Assembly (NCBI GenBank): GCA_017421025.1
Contig: JAFQME010000020.1
Span: forward strand, 31,729 to 95,728
Reading direction: 5' to 3'
Origin: Oscillospiraceae bacterium
GTDB lineage: Bacteria > Bacillota > Clostridia > Oscillospirales > JAAYXM01
Length of the DNA: 64,000 nt
In this document: piece after piece, positions 1-7,682 of the stretch
How the letters are laid out: the number at the start of each line of letters is the position of its first letter
Numbering within the stretch: position 1 is the stretch's first letter
Made by a program: the position numbers and the translations under genes
Notes under the pieces: model-generated
Seen by the model: only the letters and a program-made list of their open reading frames with translations
Database searches by the model: none
What the model was told of the DNA's origin: nothing

Positions 1-481
1 ATTCCTCAACCTCTGCCTGGAACGCAAGCAGAGCAATTTTCATGGGGTCTTTTGCATCCGGATGTCCGATGCCTTCCAAAATCGCTTTGATGAGGGCAAC
101 GATCATCGTGCTTGATGAGCACATTCCCTTACCAATCGGGATTTGGGAATCCATCTTGATATCAAACCCACGCAAGTCATACCCGTTTTTGAGCAGGGTG
201 TTGACCGTACTGGGATAGAAATCCTCGTCATTCCGATAAGTAAGAGGTTTGGAAAAGTCTACTTCATATTCCTGATAAAGTGCTTTGTCGTTTTGGACAT
301 TGAGGAAGTCCAGCGACTCATCACGAATGATGATGCGAATCACTTTGTCGTCACGGGGTGTTACCTGCGCAGAAAAGCGCAAATCGATGGCAACTGCAAT
401 GACCGAAAGCCCCAAAAAATCCTGATGTTCGCCAAAAAGGCAGAGTCTGCTCGGAGTAGATACACAAATCTGTGCTGACAT
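1..481 (-). CDS. GHMP-family sugar kinase, galactokinase-like (partial, runs off left edge)
   Basis: Only the first 160 codons are present; the 3' part lies outside the window. The ATG at 481 follows an AGGAGAG ribosome site. Residues 10-24 (PSRLCLFGEHQDFLG) resemble the galactokinase signature GEHxD, and residues 115-124 (PIGKGMCSSS) are the GHMP ATP-binding loop. These kinases transfer phosphate from ATP to a sugar hydroxyl, galactose C1 in the Leloir pathway. The signature is not the canonical galactokinase one, so the substrate could be another sugar. It is divergent from an AraC-type regulator, which suggests carbohydrate-responsive control. Family assignment is firm; substrate is inference. 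Confidence 0.8.
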   Translation of the reverse strand, partial: MSAQICVSTPSRLCLFGEHQDFLGLSVIAVAIDLRFSAQVTPRDDKVIRIIIRDESLDFLNVQNDKALYQEYEVDFSKPLTYRNDEDFYPSTVNTLLKNGYDLRGFDIKMDSQIPIGKGMCSSSTMIVALIKAILEGIGHPDAKDPMKIALLAFQAEVEE

Positions 482-518
482 TTCAACTTCTCTCCTTGTA
501 TTTTCACATTCGGTTTGA

Positions 519-556
519 TATACTGTTAGTATAGAGCAGATCCTTTGATTTGTCTT
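519..556 (-). promoter_or_regulatory. Promoter of the GHMP kinase, overlapping an inverted repeat
   Basis: On the minus strand, AAGACA (556-551) and TATACT (533-528) are separated by 17 bp. The -10 is one arm of a perfect inverted repeat, TATACT-GTT-AGTATA (519-533), a possible operator for the divergent AraC-type regulator. The operator role is inference. Confidence 0.45.
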
Positions 557-604
557 TACAGAATCAGCCATAGAATTTGCACAATCGGACACGAGGTAAA
601 AAAT

Positions 605-1501
605 ATGTCAAATTCCTTCCCCCGACACGACCTGCCTTCGGTGGTTTCACTCGAGAGCATTGTGACCGTGTATCACTTCGAGTATTCGCCGGACTTTCAT
701 TTCACCGGAGAAAAGCATGATTTTTGGGAGTTTGCGTATGTGGAGAACGGTCCTGTCGGCGTGATGGCAGAGTCCACCGGTTATGCCCTGCGCCCGGGCG
801 AGATTATTTTCCACAAACCAAACGAGTATCACAACATTTGGGCAAACGGCGAGAGTGCGCATGTGGTCATCGTTTCCTTTGTATCCCAAAGCCCGGCTTT
901 GGAGTATTTGCGCAACAAGATTTTGACTTGCTCTGCTGTCGAACGAGGGTTGATTGAGAATATCGTTGCACTTTCCGACGAGGTGTTTTTGCCACGTCTT
1001 GCGCATTGTAATAAGGAAACGCTTCCGCAAGTTTTGGAACACAGACTAAAAAAGCGAGCCGACCAGCCGTTTGGGAGTGAGCAGCTGTTAAAACAGGCGG
1101 TGGAGAGTCTTTTGATTCGTCTGATTCGTTCCAATGCACAGATTGAGCGTGATACAAGATCTTCTCATGCAATCAAAGAAGAAAACGAACAGCGCATTGC
1201 AGAGGCGGTCTTAAATTACATTGATGAGCATTTGTGTGAGACGATCACATTAGACGATGTGTGTTCCGCCCTGTGTTTTTCCAAAAGCTATATCAAGCGG
1301 GTATTCAAAGCACGCACCGGCAACACGATTTTGGATACGGCGCTGACCCGAAAACTGGAAGCAGCAAAAGAACTGCTTCTCACGCACACGGTCACGCAGA
1401 CCGCAGAAACTTTGGGGTTTTCCTCGATTCATTATTTCTCCCGTTTATTCCGTCAAAAAACAGGGCTGAACCCACGGGAATTCCAAAGAAAAAACGCTTA
1501 G
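605..1501 (+). CDS. AraC-family transcriptional regulator
   Basis: 298 residues. The ATG at 605 was chosen over upstream codons because a GAGGT ribosome site lies 8 bases before it. The first ~100 residues look like a small-molecule-sensing cupin (DFWEFAYVENG, LRPGEIIFHKPNEYH), typical of the AraC ligand domain. The last ~100 carry two helix-turn-helix units (LDDVCSALCFSKSYIKRVFK, then TAETLGFSSIHYFSRLFRQK) ending in the usual GLNPREFQR. It is expected to bind DNA in response to a sugar or metabolite. It lies between the divergent GHMP kinase and the downstream ceramidase-like pair, so either could be its target; which one is not shown. Confidence 0.9.
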   Translation: MSNSFPRHDLPSVVSLESIVTVYHFEYSPDFHFTGEKHDFWEFAYVENGPVGVMAESTGYALRPGEIIFHKPNEYHNIWANGESAHVVIVSFVSQSPALEYLRNKILTCSAVERGLIENIVALSDEVFLPRLAHCNKETLPQVLEHRLKKRADQPFGSEQLLKQAVESLLIRLIRSNAQIERDTRSSHAIKEENEQRIAEAVLNYIDEHLCETITLDDVCSALCFSKSYIKRVFKARTGNTILDTALTRKLEAAKELLLTHTVTQTAETLGFSSIHYFSRLFRQKTGLNPREFQRKNA

Positions 1502-1518
1502 AATTTCCGCAAAATCGC

Positions 1519-1546
1519 TTGACATGTCCCCCCATAATGTTATAAT
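1519..1546 (+). promoter_or_regulatory. Strong sigma-A promoter for the ceramidase-like pair
   Basis: TTGACA (1519-1524) and TATAAT (1541-1546), both consensus, lie 16 bp apart and 45 bases before the first start codon. Confidence 0.8.
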
Positions 1547-1590
1547 GACCTTAAACTAGAAATTTCATTTTAAGAAGTGGAGTTGAAACT

Positions 1591-2850
1591 ATGAGTTTGA
1601 TTCAAGTAGGCTTTGGAAAATCCTGCCTGACCCCCCGTCTCGGCGTGGAACTCACCGGTTACGGAACTTACCGTGAACGAGTTGGCACCGACGTTGAAAT
1701 GGATTTGTGGGCACGCACTACCGCATGGGATGTCGACGGTGTCCGTTTTGTCATGGTAGTTTGCGATCTTTTGGCATTCACCGAAAAACTTTCCGCTGAT
1801 ACGGTCAATCTGATTGCGAGTGAAAACCGTATTTCGGCAGATAACGTCTTCCTCGCAGCAACTCATACCCATACCGGTCCTGCCACCGGTGCTTTGGTCG
1901 GTTGCGGTGAGCCGGACATCGAGACCATTGCAGCACTGCCCGGAAAAATTGCGGCATCGGTCAAGGCGGCATTTGAAGATCTGGCGGAAGTCATTTCTGT
2001 CTCCACCAATGAAGACACCATGCCGTACACCTTTGTACTCAACCGTCAGATGAACGATGATTACCGCATTGACCCCACCATCCGCACCATGCGGATCGAG
2101 CGCAAGGGCAAAAAGACAGTTGCAATCTCCAACTACTCCTGCCATCCGGTTTGCCCGGATCTTTCCTCGGTCATCTCTCCGGATTACCCGGGTCACTTCT
2201 GCAAGAAGATGGAAGATGCAGGATATGAGGCAATGTACTTAAACGGCTTCTGCGGCAACCTCAACCCGATCCGCAAAGGTCAGTTCGGTTGCGCAGATCA
2301 AGCGGCTCAGCGCCTTTTCGACCGTTCGCACGAACTCTTTGAGACCGAAGTCAAGCAGGACATTGACGGTGTCGGGATCGTGGCAGGCCGTGAACCCATT
2401 GAACTGCGCCATGTTGATCCGATGGATACCGATGCAGGCGTTCAGTTCTGGCTGGACCGCAACAATTGGAAGCTTGCTCGCAGTTTTGCTGTCAACTATG
2501 ACCGCATTGTGAACCGAATCCTCTACATGGAAGATCCGTATACCGAGTATATGGAATTCAAGGCACTGCGTCTTGGCAAGGCACTCTTCATTTTCCACAG
2601 CGGTGAAGTTTGCTCTCCGTTTGGCGATATGCTGCGGGAAGCATTCCCGGATTACACCGTGTTTATTGTCGGTACTGCATTTGCAACCACCCGTTACATC
2701 GGCACCGAGAAGAACGCAGACGAAGCAAACTCCATGTATATGTATGAAATCCTGGATTCCTGCGGCGCTTACGGCACCATTCCGATCGTGCGTGGTGCAG
2801 GCGAAAAGCACTTTGCAGGCGTAATCCGCCGCATTAAGCCGATTGTTTAG
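1591..2850 (+). CDS. Neutral ceramidase N-terminal-like protein, copy 1
   Basis: 419 residues without signal peptide, so probably cytoplasmic. AATHTHTGP (89-97) matches the metal-binding HTH motif of the neutral/alkaline ceramidase N-terminal domain, and NYSCHPV (181-187) supplies another conserved His. Where true ceramidases carry the nucleophilic serine in a GDVSPN segment, this protein reads GFCGNLNP with Cys221. It also lacks the C-terminal domain of secreted ceramidases. A metal-dependent hydrolase is likely; ceramide as substrate is doubtful. A close paralogue follows 16 bases downstream in what looks like one operon. Confidence 0.75.
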   Translation: MSLIQVGFGKSCLTPRLGVELTGYGTYRERVGTDVEMDLWARTTAWDVDGVRFVMVVCDLLAFTEKLSADTVNLIASENRISADNVFLAATHTHTGPATGALVGCGEPDIETIAALPGKIAASVKAAFEDLAEVISVSTNEDTMPYTFVLNRQMNDDYRIDPTIRTMRIERKGKKTVAISNYSCHPVCPDLSSVISPDYPGHFCKKMEDAGYEAMYLNGFCGNLNPIRKGQFGCADQAAQRLFDRSHELFETEVKQDIDGVGIVAGREPIELRHVDPMDTDAGVQFWLDRNNWKLARSFAVNYDRIVNRILYMEDPYTEYMEFKALRLGKALFIFHSGEVCSPFGDMLREAFPDYTVFIVGTAFATTRYIGTEKNADEANSMYMYEILDSCGAYGTIPIVRGAGEKHFAGVIRRIKPIV

Positions 2851-2866
2851 GAAGGAGGAGAGATTG

Positions 2867-4120
2867 ATGATGAAATTAGGTTTTGGAAAATCTTGTCTCA
2901 CTCCGAAGCTCGGAGTAGAGCTGACCGGATTCGGTACCTTTGGCTACCGCCGTGCCACCTCGGTGGAAGAGAATCTCTACGCCCGTGCAACCGCATGGGA
3001 AATTGACGGTGTCCGCTATGCGATGATCGTCTGTGATCTTTTGGGCTTCACCGAAAAACTCAGCAAAGAAATCATTTCTTTGATTGCAAGAAACAACGAT
3101 ATGAAGGAAGAAAACGTGCTCCTTGCAGCAACCCATACCCACACCGGTCCTGCTACCGGTTGCTTGGTCGGTTGCGGTGAGCCGGACTTTGAGACCATCA
3201 AAGAACTCCCCGCCAAGGTTGCAGCTTCTGTTTCGGCAGCATTTGAGGATCTCGCCGAGATCACTTCTGTCACAACAAACGAGGGTGAATTCCCGTTCAC
3301 CTTTGCATTCAACCGTCAGATCAACGACGATATCCGCATTGACCCCTCTATCCGCACCATGCGAATCAATCGTGAGGGTGCAAAGCCGGTTGCGATCGTG
3401 AACTATTCCTGCCATCCGGTTTCCCCCCGTGCGGTCGGCATCATCACGCCGGACTATCCCGGTTTCCTTTGCAAGCAGTTGGAAGAGGACGGTTTTGAGG
3501 CGATGTACATAAACGGCTTCTGCGGTAACATTGACCCCTACAACACCGGTCACGCAGGTTGTGCACAGAATGCGGCGCAGCTTTTGTATGAGCGTTCCAA
3601 CGAACTCTTTGACGCAGATTCCGAGATGAAGGTTGACTCCGCATCGGTTTGCGGCGGAAACATCCCGCTTGAGCTTCAGCACGTTACTTTGGCTGAGGAA
3701 GAGCAGTTTGTTAAGGATGCGGAAGCAAAGGGCGATTGGCCGCTCACACGCATGATGGCGGTTTGCTACGACCGCTCCTCCCTGCGTTTGATGTATGACC
3801 CTGAGCCGTATACCGATTACATGGAATTCAAAGCATTCCGTCTCGGCAAGGCGCTGTTTGTCTTCCACGGCGGCGAAATCTGCTCCCCGTTTGGTGATAT
3901 GATCCGTGATGCATTCCCGGACTACACCGTGTTCCTCGCAGGCACCTCCTTTGCAACCAAGCGTTATGTTGCAACCGAGAAAAACTGGGACGAATCTCAG
4001 GAAATGTATATCTACGAGATTTCCCATTCCTGCAAGGCTTACGGCTGTTTCCCGATTGCTCGTGGGGCAGGCGAAAAGCACTTTGCAGAAGTCATCAAAG
4101 TAATCAAAGAAAACATCTAA
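2867..4120 (+). CDS. Neutral ceramidase N-terminal-like protein, copy 2
   Basis: 417 residues. ATG at 2867 follows GAAGGAGGAG; an upstream in-frame start at 2843 overlaps copy 1 and has no ribosome site. It aligns end to end with copy 1 and shares AATHTHTGP, NYSCHPV and GFCGN with Cys in place of serine. It differs most around residues 240-300. The two copies look like a tandem duplication that has diverged, and they may form a heteromer or act on different substrates. The operon ends at a strong terminator. Exact reaction unknown. Confidence 0.75.
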   Translation: MMKLGFGKSCLTPKLGVELTGFGTFGYRRATSVEENLYARATAWEIDGVRYAMIVCDLLGFTEKLSKEIISLIARNNDMKEENVLLAATHTHTGPATGCLVGCGEPDFETIKELPAKVAASVSAAFEDLAEITSVTTNEGEFPFTFAFNRQINDDIRIDPSIRTMRINREGAKPVAIVNYSCHPVSPRAVGIITPDYPGFLCKQLEEDGFEAMYINGFCGNIDPYNTGHAGCAQNAAQLLYERSNELFDADSEMKVDSASVCGGNIPLELQHVTLAEEEQFVKDAEAKGDWPLTRMMAVCYDRSSLRLMYDPEPYTDYMEFKAFRLGKALFVFHGGEICSPFGDMIRDAFPDYTVFLAGTSFATKRYVATEKNWDESQEMYIYEISHSCKAYGCFPIARGAGEKHFAEVIKVIKENI

Positions 4121-4133
4121 CCATACCGTTTTC

Positions 4134-4162
4134 AGAGTCGCCCTCGGGCGACTCTTTTTTTG
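4134..4162 (+). terminator. Rho-independent terminator after the ceramidase-like pair
   Basis: A 10-bp perfect stem (AGAGTCGCCC/GGGCGACTCT) is followed by seven T. Confidence 0.9.
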
Positions 4163-4211
4163 CATTGACTCTGATTCTTTCGCATATGTTTTTGTAAAAG
4201 GAGCTGAGCAT

Positions 4212-4481
4212 ATGCGAGACATACTCAAACGTGTTTCCAATCTACTTTTTCTTCCGCCCGAGGCGGTGGCGGGAGTCTTTCGTTTAGAACTCATCGGGGC
4301 CGAGGAATTGTATTTAGAAAACCACAAAGGGATTTTGGAATACTCAGACACCGAGGTGGTCCTGCACGGAGGCGACCGGATTCTGCGGATTTGCGGCAAA
4401 CATCTCTCACTGTGTACCATGACCGACTCCGAAGTGCTTTTACGGGGTGAATTTGAGCAGATTTCATTTGCAGCAGTTTAG
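4212..4481 (+). CDS. yqfC: Sporulation protein YqfC
   Basis: 89 residues of the YabP/YqfC family, short beta-rich proteins of endospore formers. Visible family features are a central GILEYSDTEVVLHGG segment and a following LRICGKHLSLCTMT strand. ATG at 4212 has AAAAGGAG about 7 bases upstream. It is directly followed by yqfD, the usual order in Bacillus and Clostridia, where the pair is made in the mother cell under sigma-E. The biochemical function is not established. A second family member, yabP, is at 20450. Confidence 0.9.
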   Translation: MRDILKRVSNLLFLPPEAVAGVFRLELIGAEELYLENHKGILEYSDTEVVLHGGDRILRICGKHLSLCTMTDSEVLLRGEFEQISFAAV

Positions 4482-4493
4482 GAGGCAAGCGAT

Positions 4494-5651
4494 ATGTCAT
4501 CACTCATTCGACTCTTACAGGGAACGGTCACACTGCGGATTTGCGGTGCGGAATTGGAGCGGTTTCTCAATTTATGTGCCGAGTGTCAAATCCGATTCTG
4601 GAATCATACCAAACACACCTTTGATGAAATGGGACTGACGATAGCGGCACGGGATTTTTTTCGTCTCCCTCCCATTGTGCGAAAGACCCGATGTCGGGTA
4701 CATCTCTGTTCTCGCCACGGGCTCCCCTTTCTTCTCCGAAAAGTCCGTCCGGTTTTGGCAATTGGTGTGATTCTGTTTGTGTTGATTGCTTGGGTGATGA
4801 GCGGGTTTCTTTGGTCAATTGAGATTACGGGTGCGGATGCGGCGTCCCACGATTTGATTCGGAGTGCTTTGGCGGAAAACGGAGTGAAGCCGGGGGCCTA
4901 TACCAAGCGGCTGGATTTGGAAAGAGTCCGCAATCAAATCCTGATTGACCTTCCCGAATTCATTTATCTCAACATCAATTTACACGGAAGTCATGCGGAT
5001 GTGGCGGTAAAAAAGCGCATCCGACCGCCCGAGATCGTCCGTGAAAACGGGTTTGCAAACATTGTGGCAAAAGAGGGTGGCGTGATTGAACGAATCACGG
5101 TATATGAAGGGACACCCGAGGTCTCGCCCGGGGATTTGGTGGTGCCCGGGCAGTTGTTGGCAAACGGGTACATGACCGGACGGAGCGGGGTTTCGGTCCC
5201 GACCCATGCACGAGCGGATGTGTATGCACGCACATGGCAAACAAAACGCATCTTGTTCCCGCTGGAAGCCGAGCAAATCACACTGACCGGAGACACTTAT
5301 CGCAAATACACCCTGGTTTTTGGAAAAAAACGGATAAAAATCTTGCAAAAAGGTAGCATCCCTGAGCACGAATGTGATAGAATAATAAAAAAGACGCAAC
5401 TATCTCTCCCGGGTGGTCTTACCCTTCCACTCTATTTGGAACTCGAGACCGCACAAGTGTGCCGGCTGGACCGTGCGCTTCTCCCGCTCCCCTATGCGAT
5501 CACATTTGGGACGCAGGCTTTGGAAGACTCGCTCGTTCTCTCGGACACCGACCGACTGCTGGACTTACGATTTTCCGCAACCGAGCAAAACGGTACAGTG
5601 GAGTTAGAGATGATTGCGGAATGTGTGAAACAAATCGGGGTGGAACAATGA
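4494..5651 (+). CDS. yqfD: Sporulation protein YqfD
   Basis: 385 residues, normal for YqfD. A single membrane segment lies near residues 82-108 (VRPVLAIGVILFVLIAWVMS), followed by a large domain beginning with the family hallmark FLWSIEITGA. The end overlaps the phoH start by four bases (ATGA), implying translational coupling. YqfD is conserved in endospore formers and is needed for efficient spore development in the mother cell; its mechanism is unknown. Confidence 0.92.
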   Translation: MSSLIRLLQGTVTLRICGAELERFLNLCAECQIRFWNHTKHTFDEMGLTIAARDFFRLPPIVRKTRCRVHLCSRHGLPFLLRKVRPVLAIGVILFVLIAWVMSGFLWSIEITGADAASHDLIRSALAENGVKPGAYTKRLDLERVRNQILIDLPEFIYLNINLHGSHADVAVKKRIRPPEIVRENGFANIVAKEGGVIERITVYEGTPEVSPGDLVVPGQLLANGYMTGRSGVSVPTHARADVYARTWQTKRILFPLEAEQITLTGDTYRKYTLVFGKKRIKILQKGSIPEHECDRIIKKTQLSLPGGLTLPLYLELETAQVCRLDRALLPLPYAITFGTQALEDSLVLSDTDRLLDLRFSATEQNGTVELEMIAECVKQIGVEQ

Positions 5652-6622
5652 CAGAAAAAACCATCAATGTAGAACGTTTGGAACAAATCATCAATGTATT
5701 CGGCTCATTTGACGAAAATGTCGTCCTTTTGGAAACCGAATTAGGGGTACGTGTCATCAACCGTGACACCGAACTCAAAGTGATTGGCGATGTGGAAGCG
5801 GTGGACCGTGCGGTGCGTGTTTTGGAGGGACTTCTCTCTCTGTCCGCACGAGGCGAGCCTATCACCGAGCAAAATATCCGCTATATCATCGGGCTGGTGG
5901 AGGATGACCGTGAAGATAAAATCGAAGAACTTGCAAAAGATGTGGTCTGCATCAACAACAACGGCAAGCCCATCAAAGCAAAGACCATCGGTCAGAAGGA
6001 TTATCTGAACGCCATCAAGAATAACATCATCACACTTGGTATCGGTCCTGCCGGCACGGGAAAAACCTACCTTGCGGTAGCATGTGCGGTGGCGGCATTC
6101 CGTGACAAAAGTGTCAACCGAATCATTCTGACCCGCCCTGCTATTGAAGCGGGTGAAAAACTCGGCTTTCTCCCCGGTGATTTACAAAGCAAGGTTGACC
6201 CATATCTGCGTCCGCTTTATGACGGTCTCTTTGATATGTTGGGCCCCGAGGGGTATCAGAAGTATTTCGACCGGGGAAACATTGAGGTTGCTCCGCTTGC
6301 GTATATGCGCGGTCGCACCCTGGACGATTCTTTTATCATTCTTGACGAAGCGCAAAACACCACCCCGGAACAGATGAAGATGTTTTTAACCCGTCTCGGG
6401 TTTAACTCCAAGGCGGTCATCACAGGCGACATCACTCAGATCGACCTGCCCGACGGGAAATACTCTGGGCTGAAAGACGCCATGCGTGTTCTCAAAAATG
6501 TGGAAGGAGTTGCGCAGTGCATGTTGACCAACCGTGACGTGGTACGTCATCCGCTGGTTCAGCGCATCATTGCAGCATACGAAGAATCCGAGAAAAAGCA
6601 ACAGAATCGGAGGGATAAATGA
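5648..6622 (+). CDS. phoH: PhoH-family ATPase
   Basis: 324 residues from the ATG at 5648; a longer open frame extends to 5459 but overlaps yqfD and lacks a ribosome site. GPAGTGKTYLAV is Walker A and FIILDEAQN is Walker B, with the conserved PGDLQSKVDPYLRP segment between them. An N-terminal KH-like region (residues 1-80) precedes the P-loop domain. PhoH proteins are cytoplasmic ATPases linked to RNA metabolism. The yqfD-phoH-ybeY-dgkA order is conserved in Bacillota, and the end overlaps ybeY by four bases. Confidence 0.95.
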   Translation: MTEKTINVERLEQIINVFGSFDENVVLLETELGVRVINRDTELKVIGDVEAVDRAVRVLEGLLSLSARGEPITEQNIRYIIGLVEDDREDKIEELAKDVVCINNNGKPIKAKTIGQKDYLNAIKNNIITLGIGPAGTGKTYLAVACAVAAFRDKSVNRIILTRPAIEAGEKLGFLPGDLQSKVDPYLRPLYDGLFDMLGPEGYQKYFDRGNIEVAPLAYMRGRTLDDSFIILDEAQNTTPEQMKMFLTRLGFNSKAVITGDITQIDLPDGKYSGLKDAMRVLKNVEGVAQCMLTNRDVVRHPLVQRIIAAYEESEKKQQNRRDK

Positions 6623-7134
6623 TGAATCATGCGGTTACTGTGGTCCCTGCAATCGAGGGAATTTGTGATCTTGACACTTTCACTCCTCTGCTCACTCGCT
6701 GCATCACGCACACGCTTGAGCAACAAGGGGTGGAGCAGGCGTGCGACATTTATGTGATGCTCACAGACGATGCGGGCATTCGTGAATTGAATGCCGAGCA
6801 TCGGGAGATTGACCGGGAAACCGATGTACTCTCCTTTCCCATGCTGGAACTCACTCCGGGTGAGCCGATCGTGGTCGGTCCATTGGAACTGGATCCGGAA
6901 ACCGGACGTCTGATGTTGGGAGACATGGCGATTTCGGTGGAACGGGCGAAGGTACAGGCGGAGGAATACGGGCACTCGCTTGAGCGTGAAATGTGCTTCC
7001 TTGCGGTGCACTCCACCCTTCACCTCTTGGGGTATGACCATGAAAAATCTCCCGAGGATGAGGCGGTACACTTTGCACTGCAAGAGCAAATCCTGGAGGA
7101 GTGCGGGATTCGGAGGGATTCGGATGCTGAATAG
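6619..7134 (+). CDS. ybeY: Endoribonuclease YbeY, rRNA maturation
   Basis: 171 residues. The zinc-binding motif HxxxHxxxxxH is present as HSTLHLLGYDH, and TDVLSFPM is the other conserved block. YbeY is a single-strand-specific metallo-RNase that helps 16S rRNA 3' maturation and ribosome quality control. The start overlaps the phoH stop. Its 3' end overlaps dgkA by 11 bases. Confidence 0.95.
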   Translation: MMNHAVTVVPAIEGICDLDTFTPLLTRCITHTLEQQGVEQACDIYVMLTDDAGIRELNAEHREIDRETDVLSFPMLELTPGEPIVVGPLELDPETGRLMLGDMAISVERAKVQAEEYGHSLEREMCFLAVHSTLHLLGYDHEKSPEDEAVHFALQEQILEECGIRRDSDAE

Positions 7135-7564
7135 TTTCCGCTATGCCGTTTCGGGAATCCTTCATGCAATCAAATCCGAGCGGAATCTTCGCATCCATCT
7201 GTGCATGATGGGGTATGTCCTCTTTTTTGCATGGTTCGGCGAGGTTTCAAGCCGACAGATCCCGATCCTCTTTGTCTGTTTCGGGATGGTACTTACCGCA
7301 GAACTCATCAACACTGCAATTGAGCAGATTTGTGATTTGGTGCAGCCGGACAAGCATCCTGCTGTAAAAATCATCAAAGATATTGCCGCCGGTGCGGTGT
7401 TGTTCTCCGCAATCATGGCGGCTGCGGCAGGGCTTTGGATTTTTTTGGATCCCGCCGTGTTTCTCACCGTGATTGCCAAATTCCTTGAATCCCCTTATAT
7501 TCCGGTCCTTTTGGCGGTTTCGGTCGCTTTTTCGCTTTTGTTCTGTAAAGCGAAAAAATCTTAA
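7124..7564 (+). CDS. dgkA: Diacylglycerol/undecaprenol kinase family protein
   Basis: 146 residues from ATG 7124, preceded by CGGAGGG inside ybeY. An amphipathic start (MLNSFRYAVSGILHAIKSERN) is followed by three membrane helices and the signature ELINTAIEQICDLV, which holds the catalytic Glu and Asn. Gram-positive members mainly phosphorylate undecaprenol for cell-wall lipid carrier supply. A fourth hydrophobic stretch near residues 117-140 makes it slightly longer than the ~125-residue norm. Confidence 0.9.
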   Translation: MLNSFRYAVSGILHAIKSERNLRIHLCMMGYVLFFAWFGEVSSRQIPILFVCFGMVLTAELINTAIEQICDLVQPDKHPAVKIIKDIAAGAVLFSAIMAAAAGLWIFLDPAVFLTVIAKFLESPYIPVLLAVSVAFSLLFCKAKKS

Positions 7565-7597
7565 GAAAAAATTTTGTGTAAAATTACCGATTTACAG

Positions 7598-7626
7598 TTG
7601 TAATTGTTAAGAAATTGTTATATAAT
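7598..7626 (+). promoter_or_regulatory. Sigma-A promoter for the EF-G-like gene
   Basis: TTGTAA (7598-7603), 17 bp, TATAAT (7621-7626), 56 bases before the start codon. Confidence 0.75.
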
Positions 7627-7682
7627 AACAACAAGATGTGTCTCGCGCATATTCAATCAGCAACAAAGGAGAGAACAAAACT

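Noticed and set aside
2876..4420. 514-codon minus-strand open frame
   Set aside because: It mirrors the second ceramidase-like gene and yqfC; no ribosome site, and the translation shows no domain pattern.
5459..5647. N-terminal extension of PhoH
   Set aside because: It overlaps yqfD in another frame, and homology to PhoH begins only at the ATGA start at 5648.
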